DNA of 14,541 nt from an uncultured Lachnospiraceae bacterium (GTDB lineage: Bacteria; Bacillota; Clostridia; Lachnospirales; Lachnospiraceae): the NCBI GenBank assembly GCA_947631755.1, contig CANRMO010000041.1:1-14541 (forward strand). Direction: 5' to 3'. The position numbers and the translations under genes were made by a program. Every line of letters begins with the position of its first letter. The first letter of the stretch is position 1. Below are positions 1 to 6,636 of the stretch, piece after piece. Under the pieces are notes generated by a model. That model made no database searches and was not told where the DNA came from. It saw nothing but the letters and a program-made list of their open reading frames with translations.

Positions 1-100
1 TTGCAGCATGGGCCGCGGGGGCGTTGCAGGATAAAACGATAACGAATACAGCAATCCATATTCCAAATAAAATTTTTTCCGAATTATTTTTATTATTCAC
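1..100 (-). CDS. N-terminus of an exported protein (signal peptide only; runs off left edge)
   Basis: Only the first 33 codons are in the window. The start is a GTG at 100-98, preceded by a GGGGG ribosome binding site six bases upstream. The translation is a classic signal peptide: a short polar and basic n-region (NNKNNSEK), a hydrophobic core (ILFGIWIAVFVIVLSC) and a cleavage region NAPAAHAA. The last 25 bases present are identical to the same region of the LRR gene at 157-1137, although the hydrophobic cores are unrelated. The gene starts 56 bases after the LRR stop with no terminator between them, so it is probably the third gene of the same transcript. The mature protein is not visible. 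A second LRR protein is a guess from the shared cleavage region only. Confidence 0.75.
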   Translation of the reverse strand, partial: MNNKNNSEKILFGIWIAVFVIVLSCNAPAAHAA

Positions 101-156
101 AACAATCCCCCGCACTTAAAAACCGTCACTTGCATCTTATAAAATATACTGCCCCG

Positions 157-1137
157 TTACTTTATCTTTACTTTTTTACTCAATCCGCTTTTCCTCAACA
201 TTTTCGTGTACTTTTTCTTCTTCCCTTTCGGCACCTCAATGACACAGGATTTCCCCAGCCCGGAAAAGGCACCTTTGGCTATCTTTTTAATTTTTCGCGA
301 TTTTATCGTAATCTTCCTGAGTTTTTTGTTGCCGGAAAACACTTTATTTTCTAATACAGGATACTCCTTTTTTATTACCTTTACATTTTTGGGAATGACA
401 AGTTTTTTTATACCTGTGCCAGAAAATGCAGACATCGTAACAGTTTCTACTTTAGACGGTATGGCAATTTTCTTTAGTTTCTTACATTTAAAAAAAAGGC
501 CGTCTTTTACATATGTAATACCTGATGGTAATTTTATCTGCCTCAAATTATTGCAATATGAAAATGCACATGTTCCTATATTTCTTACACTATCTGGAAT
601 ATTAATTTGTTTTATGCTTTCACAGTAATCAAATGCGCCATACCCAATATCTATTAATCGATTATACAACTGTACTTTTTCTAAAGACCTACAGCCGCTA
701 AAAACATAAGATCCTAATTTATTCAAATTAACAGACCAATATAAATTCGTCAAACACCCGCAGTTTGCAAAGGACATAGAACCAAAATAAGTAATAGAAT
801 CTGTTGTTTTTACAGTTTTTAAGTTCAAAAAATCCTCGAATGCTCCCTCCCCCACTCCAGTTATCCCATCCTCAATTACAAGATGTTCTGTATCGTCCTG
901 CCATATATACCATGACGGCTCCGGGCCATGCCCATCCATACTCGCGGCATCCTCTATCGCCTTATTCCCGGAAAAAGTCAGCGTCTTTGTCTTTTTGTCA
1001 TAACCCCAGCTATTTCCGTTCTCATCCGTTCCGCTTGTCTTTCTTGCAGCATGGGCCGCGGGGGCGTTTACGAAAACGAAAGCACATAATAAACACACAT
1101 TAATCAGATATATAATTTTGTTGCTCTTTATTTCCAT
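157..1137 (-). CDS. Secreted BspA-like leucine-rich-repeat (LRR_5) protein
   Basis: A 326-residue exported protein. Residues 1-31 form a signal peptide with K4/K7, a hydrophobic stretch and an APAAHAA cleavage region. Residues 35-85 resemble the short lead-in that precedes LRR_5 arrays in clostridial secreted proteins (GNSWGYDKKTKTLTFSG). Residues 87-300 hold about eight degenerate BspA/LRR_5 repeats with recurring AF-S/D-C and I-IP elements, for example INIPDSVRNIGTCAFSYC. The C-terminus is very basic (KGKKKKYTKMLRKSGL), as is common at the end of such arrays. No LPXTG or other anchor is seen, so it is probably released or held by charge. The ATG overlaps the end of the upstream protease gene by 10 bases, suggesting translational coupling. 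BspA-like repeats in known proteins mediate binding to host or bacterial surfaces; the ligand here is unknown. Confidence 0.85.
   Translation of the reverse strand: MEIKSNKIIYLINVCLLCAFVFVNAPAAHAARKTSGTDENGNSWGYDKKTKTLTFSGNKAIEDAASMDGHGPEPSWYIWQDDTEHLVIEDGITGVGEGAFEDFLNLKTVKTTDSITYFGSMSFANCGCLTNLYWSVNLNKLGSYVFSGCRSLEKVQLYNRLIDIGYGAFDYCESIKQINIPDSVRNIGTCAFSYCNNLRQIKLPSGITYVKDGLFFKCKKLKKIAIPSKVETVTMSAFSGTGIKKLVIPKNVKVIKKEYPVLENKVFSGNKKLRKITIKSRKIKKIAKGAFSGLGKSCVIEVPKGKKKKYTKMLRKSGLSKKVKIK
1044..1068 (-). repeat. 25-bp exact repeat, copy 2 (signal-peptide cleavage region)
   Basis: These 25 bases match bases 1-25 exactly. Both copies are in the same reading frame and encode NAPAAHAA, the end of a signal peptide. 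The repeat is GC-rich inside AT-rich genes. Identity stops at once on the upstream-coding side (base 26 against 1069); the other side of copy 1 is cut off by the window edge. Confidence 0.9.
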
Positions 1138-3671
1138 GCATTCACCACCTTCTTGACTTTTTCACTGCTGACATTATCTGCCGTCTTTTTCAACTTTCCT
1201 TTTGAAGCATTTAGGTATTTTGACAATCTGATTATTCCATAAGATTTCACCAGATACTCTTTCTTTTTCCTCTTCGTTTTTATTTTCATAGCCTTTTTTA
1301 CACTTGAGTGATATTTGATATTTTTAAAAACATTTTTTGTCCCTGCCTTATGTTTGATGACTGATTCATTGATCACTGCTCCACAGACGCTCATTGCGCC
1401 CTGATTAAATCTCTTTGGAATACATTCGGGCATATCCGCAAAATTTTTAGATTTATAAAACTTACCGGTTTTCGGATTTCTCGGTCCATGTTTTAGTCTT
1501 TTCCACTGCTTGCAAAGCTTTTTCACTGATTTTTTCTTTTTCCCCTGCGCTGATTTTCCTTTTATCCCTGTTGTGCTGTGGGCAAAAACATCTGCAACTG
1601 TATGCAAAGACATCCCATATATAAAACGGCTCTTATCCTCTTTTGTTGTATACTTATATCTTTTGAAACCCGCCTTTGCCGCTTTTTTTATATTTTTAAC
1701 CAGACTCTTTGTCGACGCATCTGCATTTTTGGGTGTTATAAATTTCCCCTTTGTATACATTTTTGAAGCAACCTGCGTCATAATCCTATACGCCTTGACA
1801 TAATCGCTCTTATAATATCCGTGGAATTTTGGATGGTCTACCATTCCTTTAACCTTTGAATTTTTATCATCAGGCCAATTTGCCCCATACCTTACTACAG
1901 ACATACGCTTTGAAGTTTTAGTATGCTCTTCATTTCTCCAAAACGCAGTAACCTCTTTCTCATCTGTCAAAAGAAGACTTCCCTCATTATCCGCCATTTT
2001 TGCAATGGATTCCACTGCACCTGTCTCACTGTATTTCTCTTTATAAGAATCATATTGTTCCAGAGCATAAACACAATCGATCAGTCCATAACCAAAATAC
2101 TCCTTTTCCCCCAAAGGGTGTGCTGTGGCATCAATTAACTGACGAATAAAAGCCGCAGATTTTGTTTTGTCCTGTTGCCACAACAATGCGGCAAGTGCAG
2201 TTACCTGTGGAGCCGCCATACTAGTTCCGGATTGGTTTGTTATGATCCCAAACGGCCCATATGCAGTAACATCATCCCCTGGCGCAACTACTTCAATTTC
2301 CTTTCCTTTCGCTGAATTTTCAGATAGCTGTGCATTACATTTCACAGAACCAACCGCCATTACTTCATCATATTTTGCTGGGTATTGTACCGATCCACCA
2401 TTTCCCGCCGCGGCAATTATCAAAATTCCTTTGTTATAAGCTTTCTTTATTACATTATGTAATTTATCTGAATCTTTTGGAAATCCGCAACTTATATTAA
2501 GAATATCTACATCCTTTTGGATTGCCCACTCAATTCCCTCTGCCAGACGATTTACCGTTGTTTCGTTCGAATCATCCAACACCTCAGCAGAATATATCTG
2601 AACATAGGGATTAACACCTTTTATCTTCTCTTTCGACAACTGATTCAGATACTTATTATCAAACTCAAAAACAGCCTCATTTTTAGTGGCATCTGACGCC
2701 AGAATACCAGCAACCGCGGTGCCATGTCCTGAAACATCTTCAAATATAGGATTTTTATCATCATACTCATCTACAAAATTTTCTGATTCCACCACCTGAA
2801 TATTCGATGAAAAATCAACACCCGAATCGATCAATCCTATCTTAATCGTATTCTGATTCTTTTTAAGGGCAGCCTGCACTCTTTCGTCATCTGCTTTTAT
2901 CATAGAGCGATTCCAGTCTTTGTCAAAATCCATATACCATTTATCTTTTTGATATTGATATGTGACAACATCTGTCGGAACAGACACATCCGTGCCCTCG
3001 GCAAAACTTATCTGCATTCCAAATGTTTCACTCTCTTTTGGTTTTATAACAGAATTATAACCGCAATTTTTCAAGAAATAACGAGAGCCCTCGTGTTTCA
3101 CAATCTCAGCTCTCCAAATATTATCAATAGACAGATCAGAGTTAAATTCCATTGACCAGTTTTCAATGTTCATGTCTGAATTATTATAAATAGTAGTATT
3201 CATAATACAGCCAGTATTCCATTGATTCTGGATTTCAAAACAGATCTTGCACTCTTTATCATTTACAACAAGCCTGTCTCCTAATATTTTATATGAATCC
3301 GGCACATTAATTTTATCTGTAAATGCCGCCTGAAATCCAAAGGAAACAGACTCTCCCGGTTTTATATTCTGATTGTGTCCGGCATTTTTTATATTATAAA
3401 TGGTAGCAGCATGATAACTAACTCTGGCATTCCAGATATTTGTATACTCATCCGTAGAACTGTAGGAAAGTTCCCAATTTTCAATGACCTCTTCTCCTGT
3501 GTTTGTAATAACAACATTTGCAATATAGCCATTATTCCACTGCGATTCAATAATGTATTTTATAGTAAATCCATTTCCCTGAAAAATAGTTTCTTTCTGC
3601 TGGGCCGATGTCCCCGCTTTCACAATAGTTACATCACCCGCTGTTGTTCCCATCAGACAAGAAAGCACCAA
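1128..3671 (-). CDS. S8 subtilisin-family protease with two CBM2-like modules and a C-terminal zinc-PLC-like helical domain
   Basis: An 847-residue multidomain protein. Residues 1-20 are a short hydrophobic leader lacking the usual basic n-region. Residues about 33-118 and 142-225 are two tandem modules resembling carbohydrate-binding family 2 (NVVITNTGEEVIENWEL, then IKPGESVSFGFQ). Residues 274-540 are a peptidase S8 domain with the full triad D282 (IDSG), H317 (SGHGT) and S484 (SGTSMAAP), and oxyanion N424. Residues about 590-790 contain H690-x3-D694-x3-H698 (HTVADVFAHS) with other His and Asp residues (H613, H617, D746), resembling the metal-binding helical fold of zinc-dependent phospholipase C. 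A lysine-rich tail follows. The start is a TTG six bases after AGGAG; an in-frame stop lies just upstream. It has its own promoter and overlaps the next gene. Likely exported; the substrate is unknown. The last-domain assignment is the least certain. Confidence 0.85.
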   Translation of the reverse strand: MVLSCLMGTTAGDVTIVKAGTSAQQKETIFQGNGFTIKYIIESQWNNGYIANVVITNTGEEVIENWELSYSSTDEYTNIWNARVSYHAATIYNIKNAGHNQNIKPGESVSFGFQAAFTDKINVPDSYKILGDRLVVNDKECKICFEIQNQWNTGCIMNTTIYNNSDMNIENWSMEFNSDLSIDNIWRAEIVKHEGSRYFLKNCGYNSVIKPKESETFGMQISFAEGTDVSVPTDVVTYQYQKDKWYMDFDKDWNRSMIKADDERVQAALKKNQNTIKIGLIDSGVDFSSNIQVVESENFVDEYDDKNPIFEDVSGHGTAVAGILASDATKNEAVFEFDNKYLNQLSKEKIKGVNPYVQIYSAEVLDDSNETTVNRLAEGIEWAIQKDVDILNISCGFPKDSDKLHNVIKKAYNKGILIIAAAGNGGSVQYPAKYDEVMAVGSVKCNAQLSENSAKGKEIEVVAPGDDVTAYGPFGIITNQSGTSMAAPQVTALAALLWQQDKTKSAAFIRQLIDATAHPLGEKEYFGYGLIDCVYALEQYDSYKEKYSETGAVESIAKMADNEGSLLLTDEKEVTAFWRNEEHTKTSKRMSVVRYGANWPDDKNSKVKGMVDHPKFHGYYKSDYVKAYRIMTQVASKMYTKGKFITPKNADASTKSLVKNIKKAAKAGFKRYKYTTKEDKSRFIYGMSLHTVADVFAHSTTGIKGKSAQGKKKKSVKKLCKQWKRLKHGPRNPKTGKFYKSKNFADMPECIPKRFNQGAMSVCGAVINESVIKHKAGTKNVFKNIKYHSSVKKAMKIKTKRKKKEYLVKSYGIIRLSKYLNASKGKLKKTADNVSSEKVKKVVNAWK

Positions 3672-3677
3672 AAGTTG

Positions 3678-3682
3678 CTCCT
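3678..3682 (-). promoter_or_regulatory. Ribosome binding site AGGAG fixing a TTG start
   Basis: AGGAG stands six bases before TTG at 3671 and nine before GTG at 3668. The first in-frame ATG (3653) is 24 bases away, and a stop codon (3683-3681) closes the frame just upstream. Initiation must therefore be at TTG or GTG, unless the gene is damaged at its 5' end. Confidence 0.6.
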
Positions 3683-3700
3683 ATATCTCCAACTACATCC

Positions 3701-3729
3701 ATATTACAGCGAATTACTTATTCTGTCAA
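3701..3729 (-). promoter_or_regulatory. Sigma-A-type promoter for the S8 protease gene
   Basis: A perfect -35 TTGACA (3729-3724) is followed by 17 bases and then TAATAT (3706-3701; four of six match TATAAT). Transcription would begin near 3694, giving a leader of about 20 bases that carries the AGGAG site. It lies in the 85-base gap behind the FtsL-like gene, where no terminator hairpin is visible. Confidence 0.65.
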
Positions 3730-3756
3730 TTCTTTCTTATTTTTTACATTTCCCAC

Positions 3757-4185
3757 TTATTTCAGCACATCCTTTTCGCTCTGGTTCAGCCGGACTGCCG
3801 TGCTTTTTTCTATGTCGTACTCATACACCTGTGCGCTGGTGGGAAAATGCATCCCGAATTTCTTTGCCTTTTTCATAATCTCCCGGTAATCTATCGGCAG
3901 CTCTTCCAGTTCTTTTTCCTTTGTGGCATTCTCTGTCCTCAGCGCCGCGATCTCGTTCCTGAGCAGGAAGTTCTGCCGCTCCAGGGTCGTCTGGGAATTG
4001 TGAAGGCCGACCAGAGTAAAACAGCTAAATAACATCGCTGCCGTTATAGAGGCCGCCAGGCAGATTTTTTTTGCAAAGTGTCTTCTCACTTTCCTCTTCT
4101 CTACATCAACTACCCGAATCCTTCTGCCTGTATTTATGATCTGAATGGCTGTATTACCAACCGTATAGTCCATTGTGTTTTTCAT
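3757..4185 (-). CDS. Single-pass membrane protein with coiled coil, FtsL/DivIC-like in layout
   Basis: A 142-residue protein. Residues 1-40 are cytoplasmic and rich in Arg/Lys (RRIRVVDVEKRKVRRH); residues 41-61 form one transmembrane helix (ICLAASITAAMLFSCFTLVG); residues 63-97 read as an extracytoplasmic coiled coil (TTLERQNFLLRNEIAALRTE); a short C-terminal part follows. This is the layout of FtsL and DivIC septum proteins, but there is no dcw cluster or other division gene nearby, so I do not assign the name. The start has GAGG five bases upstream. It sits 21 bases after the ribbon-helix-helix gene and probably shares its promoter. A structural or division-related envelope role is an inference from topology only. 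Confidence 0.75.
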   Translation of the reverse strand: MKNTMDYTVGNTAIQIINTGRRIRVVDVEKRKVRRHFAKKICLAASITAAMLFSCFTLVGLHNSQTTLERQNFLLRNEIAALRTENATKEKELEELPIDYREIMKKAKKFGMHFPTSAQVYEYDIEKSTAVRLNQSEKDVLK

Positions 4186-4206
4186 GATATCCTCATTTCT
4201 GTGTCT

Positions 4207-4371
4207 CTATTCTGTAGTTCCGCGCCCTCCCACCGGTTTGCCGGAACTGTCTGTGGCCTCCACGATCAGTCTGGTGATAGCGCCGGAGCGGCTTGTGTAG
4301 TACTCCTTTGCATATCGGTCAACCCGCGTGATCACTTCCTCCTCCAGAGTGATGTTAATCCTCTTTTTCAT
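4207..4371 (-). CDS. Small ribbon-helix-helix (CopG/Arc-type) DNA-binding protein
   Basis: A 54-residue protein. The first residues, KKRINITLEEEVITRVDRYA, fit the ribbon-helix-helix pattern: a basic beta strand with alternating residues (RINITL) that contacts DNA, then helix A, a turn with SRSGAI and helix B (TRLIVEAT). Such proteins dimerise and act as repressors, often of their own operon. The ATG at 4371 is the only possible start: an in-frame TGA lies 9 bases upstream. A GGGGGGA ribosome binding site lies about 11 bases before it. The FtsL-like gene follows after 21 bases. Its partner is not a recognisable toxin, so an antitoxin role is not supported. The operator could be the dyad at 4525-4552, but that lies upstream of the promoter and the link is a guess. 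Confidence 0.75.
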   Translation of the reverse strand: MKKRINITLEEEVITRVDRYAKEYYTSRSGAITRLIVEATDSSGKPVGGRGTTE

Positions 4372-4441
4372 TGAACTTCATGTCCCCCCAAAACGGTTTC
4401 CCCCAATCCCATAAGCCGTAACCGGCAAGCAATATACATAC

Positions 4442-4470
4442 ATTATACATATAAAGTGTGTATAAATCAA
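4442..4470 (-). promoter_or_regulatory. Sigma-A-type promoter for the ribbon-helix-helix/FtsL-like operon
   Basis: A -35 TTGATT (4470-4465), a 17-base spacer and a perfect -10 TATAAT (4447-4442) point at the ribbon-helix-helix gene, whose start is about 70 bases downstream. The surrounding bases are AT-rich, as expected of a promoter. Confidence 0.7.
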
Positions 4471-4524
4471 CATTTTTTTCCAAGAAGGCAGCAAAAAAAT
4501 TCCTGCTGATATGAACCCCTCCTC

Positions 4525-4552
4525 CCGCGCTGTAAATCATTTACAGACGCGG
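4525..4552. repeat. Strong inverted repeat (12-bp stem, 3-base loop, one bulge)
   Basis: On the plus strand CCGCG-CTGTAAA (4525-4536) pairs with TTTACAG-CGCGG (4540-4552) around loop TCA, with a single unpaired A at 4547. It lies in the 268-base non-coding gap (4372-4639) between the zinc-ribbon and ribbon-helix-helix genes, upstream of the promoter at 4442-4470. No run of T follows directly in either direction, so it is not a standard terminator. It could be an operator, an RNA hairpin at the 3' end of the zinc-ribbon transcript, or a remnant element. Apart from this and the promoter I see nothing else in the gap. Confidence 0.65.
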
Positions 4553-4639
4553 AATTACACTAGTTCATGTCAACAGGATTTCATTTCCCTCATTCTGTTC
4601 ATTATTCTGGTATTTTTACGGCCGCACCTTTTTCACCCT

Positions 4640-4816
4640 CTATTTTTTATCCCTCTTCAGTGGAAACACTTTCCGTATACTGGCGGCCGAACGAATCGTA
4701 TATGTACTCTTTCCGCACTGAGTACAAGTGCGATCCTCCCTCTCTACCGATTCCTCTTCAAAAGTGTGTCCACAGATCGGACATTTGTAAACATACTTCT
4801 GTCTGGTCTCCATCAT
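4640..4816 (-). CDS. Small zinc-ribbon protein
   Basis: A 58-residue protein with two CxxC knuckles, CPICG (residues 12-16) and CTQCGK (residues 31-36), separated by an acidic stretch (FEEESVERED). This arrangement binds one zinc ion in rubredoxin/zinc-ribbon folds. The C-terminus is basic (RKVFPLKRDKK), so nucleic-acid or ribosome binding is possible. It begins with two ATG codons at 4816 and 4813; AAGGAAG lies four bases before the first and seven before the second, so either may be used. It lies 49 bases after the PH-domain gene. It is too short for a specific family; the function is unknown. Confidence 0.7.
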   Translation of the reverse strand: MMETRQKYVYKCPICGHTFEEESVEREDRTCTQCGKSTYTIRSAASIRKVFPLKRDKK

Positions 4817-4865
4817 GTCACTTCCTTCGTATTATAGTTATAAAGAATATCTGCCCATTTACAGA

Positions 4866-5237
4866 CTACATATCCTCCATCCCGTCATCATCGTGATCAA
4901 GAAACTCACGGTTGGAAACTCTCTTTGCCTCGCGCTCTTTTTCTACCTGTTCCGACAACATCTCTTTCACTATCTTTGATTTTTTGACACTGACAATGCT
5001 GAAATCTTTCATTGTCTTATCCGCCGAACAACAGCTGATCGTCCCCACCCCGAATATCCGCTGGAAAAACGACCGGGTGAGTGTGACGTCCATAATGCGG
5101 TACAGCCGGACTTCATCCTCCCTCTTGTTCAAAAAACCCGTCTCGATAAACAGGCGGTCCTCCGTCAAGCGGTACTTTGTAAAAGACAACGGAAGACCAA
5201 ATACCGGCCTCTTCCTGTCATGCCATAACTCTTCCAT
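4866..5237 (-). CDS. Bacterial PH-domain (bPH_2/DUF304-like) cytoplasmic protein
   Basis: A 123-residue protein. Residues about 17-90 carry the bacterial PH pattern: FTKYRLTEDRLFIETGFLNKREDEVRLYRI, then DVTLTRSFFQRIFGVGTI, matching the strand order and the LYRI-D-x-T-RS-x-QR-x-FG-x-GTI core of DUF304/YdbS-type proteins. Unlike YdbS or YdbT there is no transmembrane segment, so this is a free PH domain. The C-terminal tail (residues 95-123) is charged and ends in a very acidic cluster (DHDDDGMEDM). The start has GGAGG seven bases upstream. It lies 49 bases after the C_GCAxxG_C_C gene. The binding partner and job are unknown; the fold is fairly certain. Confidence 0.8.
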   Translation of the reverse strand: MEELWHDRKRPVFGLPLSFTKYRLTEDRLFIETGFLNKREDEVRLYRIMDVTLTRSFFQRIFGVGTISCCSADKTMKDFSIVSVKKSKIVKEMLSEQVEKEREAKRVSNREFLDHDDDGMEDM

Positions 5238-5286
5238 CTCTCAACCTCCAACAATATATACTTTAACAACGGACAGATACCCGCGG

Positions 5287-5739
5287 TCAGGCTGGGTGCT
5301 CTTCCATATACTCCTCAAGTATCCTGGCCGCACAGGCGGCAAGGTCGGGACAGGGACGCTTTTTATAATATTCCTCCGTCCTCTTCTCCGGTACCGGGGA
5401 GGATGCCTGTTCTTTCAGCCCCAGCAATTCCCGGCATACAATGGATCGGTTCTCATCGCGGAACCGCTTTGCCAGCTCCTGTATCCGGGTGTAATGTTCC
5501 GATTTCGCCTGGAAATCTTTAGGATCATTGTAGCCATAATAATAGCCCGCCACCAGAAACATGCCACTCACTGTTCCGCAGACTTCCCTGAGACGTCCCA
5601 TGCCGCCGCCAAAAGAAGAGGCCATCCGCAGAGCCGTCTCCTTATCAATATCCATCTCATCACAAAAAGCAGCCACTACAGCCTGGGTACAGTTATACCC
5701 CTCCAGAAATAAATTCCGCGCTCTCTCTTCATGCGTCAT
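5287..5739 (-). CDS. C_GCAxxG_C_C family protein (putative redox-active cysteine protein)
   Basis: A 150-residue protein matching the C_GCAxxG_C_C family: an early cysteine in GYNCTQAVVAAF (C17), a glycine-rich loop FGGGMGRLREVCGTVSG (C54), a later VCRELLG (C102), and a terminal C130-x5-C136. It also has C26. The family is common in anaerobes and predicted to be redox-active or metal-binding, but no reaction is established. There is no signal peptide or membrane helix, so it is cytoplasmic. Its ATG overlaps the end of the upstream membrane-protein gene by 11 bases; GAGGAG lies about ten bases before it. This ties it to the two small membrane proteins upstream. Confidence 0.85.
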   Translation of the reverse strand: MTHEERARNLFLEGYNCTQAVVAAFCDEMDIDKETALRMASSFGGGMGRLREVCGTVSGMFLVAGYYYGYNDPKDFQAKSEHYTRIQELAKRFRDENRSIVCRELLGLKEQASSPVPEKRTEEYYKKRPCPDLAACAARILEEYMEEHPA

Positions 5740-6076
5740 GACAACCGTTCTCCTCTTCTCGCGCGGCCTCTCCCTGCCACGTCTTCTTCACCACACCGCA
5801 CGGATCGCTGACAAGCAGGGCAGCCACCCAGATAACCATTCCCAGGGCAATTACAGCCAGACCAAGAAATGCATCATTTATCATATCAGCCCCGGACGGC
5901 ATAAAATACTGTGCCCTCTGGTCCGCATACTCAAAAATTGCATCCACAAGCCACATCAGGGACGCCCCCCAGAAAAGATAACAGAGGATCCCGGCTTTCA
6001 GAGTCCTCGCCCTCTCACTACAGTACCACACCAGTGTCGAGGCGACTGCCGCAAATACAGTTAAAAGCAATGTCAT
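5729..6076 (-). CDS. Small integral membrane protein, three predicted helices
   Basis: A 115-residue membrane protein. Helices are predicted at about 1-19, 27-48 (GILCYLFWGASLMWLVDAIF) and 69-90 (AFLGLAVIALGMVIWVAALL). The loop between helices two and three is polar and holds acidic residues (EYADQRAQYF). The cytoplasmic tail is EAAREEENGCHDA. I do not recognise a named family. The start has AGGAGG eight bases upstream, placed across the stop of the preceding gene. It overlaps the C_GCAxxG_C_C gene, so the three products probably work together. Pairing with the similar-sized membrane protein upstream suggests a two-subunit membrane unit, which is inference. Confidence 0.75.
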   Translation of the reverse strand: MTLLLTVFAAVASTLVWYCSERARTLKAGILCYLFWGASLMWLVDAIFEYADQRAQYFMPSGADMINDAFLGLAVIALGMVIWVAALLVSDPCGVVKKTWQGEAAREEENGCHDA

Positions 6077-6088
6077 CCGGGCGCCCTC

Positions 6089-6499
6089 CTATCTCTTTGC
6101 TCTCTGAACAGCAGGAGCCACTTCCCGCCTCACGATCCGGTCTGACACAAATGTCATGACGCCCCAGGCGGCCGTCACAAGAACTGCCATGCCCACGCCC
6201 GCCGTGGCCATCTCCCGCAGCATCTCCACTGCGTCGGCAGGATTTTCCGCCGCTGAAAGAAACGGAAACCACGGCACTACTTCTCCGTGCCATATATGTT
6301 CAAACAACAGCAGGGCAGAACCACCCCACAAAAAACCGGACAGTTTTCTCAATCTTGCGGAGAGCGGGATCCTTCCTTCTCCCACAGAAATCTCATTTCT
6401 GCCAGCCCTTATTTCTGTGTTCTCCTCCCTCTTTTTCGTCCACCGCGAAATCGCTGTCACCGCGACCGCCTCAGCGGCCGGTACAATAAAACATGCCAT
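6089..6499 (-). CDS. Small integral membrane protein, partner of the 115-residue protein
   Basis: A 136-residue protein. Hydrophobic segments lie at about 2-17 (ACFIVPAAEAVAVTAI), 54-70 (SGFLWGGSALLLFEHIW) and 98-118 (TAGVGMAVLVTAAWGVMTFV), with a charged loop at 20-50. I prefer the ATG at 6499, because GAGG lies seven bases before it; an in-frame ATG at 6505 would leave almost no space after that site. It is the first gene of the cluster with the 115-residue protein (12-base gap) and the C_GCAxxG_C_C protein, and a possible promoter lies about 45 bases upstream. No named family is recognised. A transport or redox-membrane role is only a suggestion from the neighbours. Confidence 0.7.
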   Translation of the reverse strand: MACFIVPAAEAVAVTAISRWTKKREENTEIRAGRNEISVGEGRIPLSARLRKLSGFLWGGSALLLFEHIWHGEVVPWFPFLSAAENPADAVEMLREMATAGVGMAVLVTAAWGVMTFVSDRIVRREVAPAVQRAKR

Positions 6500-6542
6500 A
6501 CACATACCTCTTTTCTGCGATATTCTCGCTTATATAATAATA

Positions 6543-6571
6543 ATTTTACCATGTTTCCCACGACAGCGCAA
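6543..6571 (-). promoter_or_regulatory. Possible promoter for the small membrane-protein cluster
   Basis: TTGCGC (6571-6566), a 17-base spacer and TAAAAT (6548-6543). The -10 is good but the -35 keeps only TTG. It sits in the 137-base gap after the transglutaminase gene, in an AT-rich patch. A GCAGCT...AGCTGC inverted repeat also lies in that gap, without a T run. Confidence 0.35.
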
Positions 6572-6636
6572 ACATAAATTTCGGGCGGCAGCTCTTTCCG
6601 GAAATGCCAGCTGCTTCTCCCGGGACAGACAGGGAA

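Noticed and set aside
4355..4540. 61-codon open frame on the minus strand in the gap upstream of the ribbon-helix-helix gene
   Set aside because: No ribosome binding site, it begins inside the hairpin and runs through the promoter at 4442-4470, and its end overlaps the ribbon-helix-helix start. The composition is that of a non-coding region.
4831..4836. TATAAT just upstream of the zinc-ribbon gene
   Set aside because: No -35 box at a useful distance, and transcription would begin within the ribosome binding site.
4538..4866. 11-base direct repeat CATTTACAGAC at 4538-4548 and 4856-4866 on both sides of the zinc-ribbon gene
   Set aside because: Repeats of this length arise by chance in a window of this size, and no transposase, terminal inverted repeat or other sign of mobility is present.
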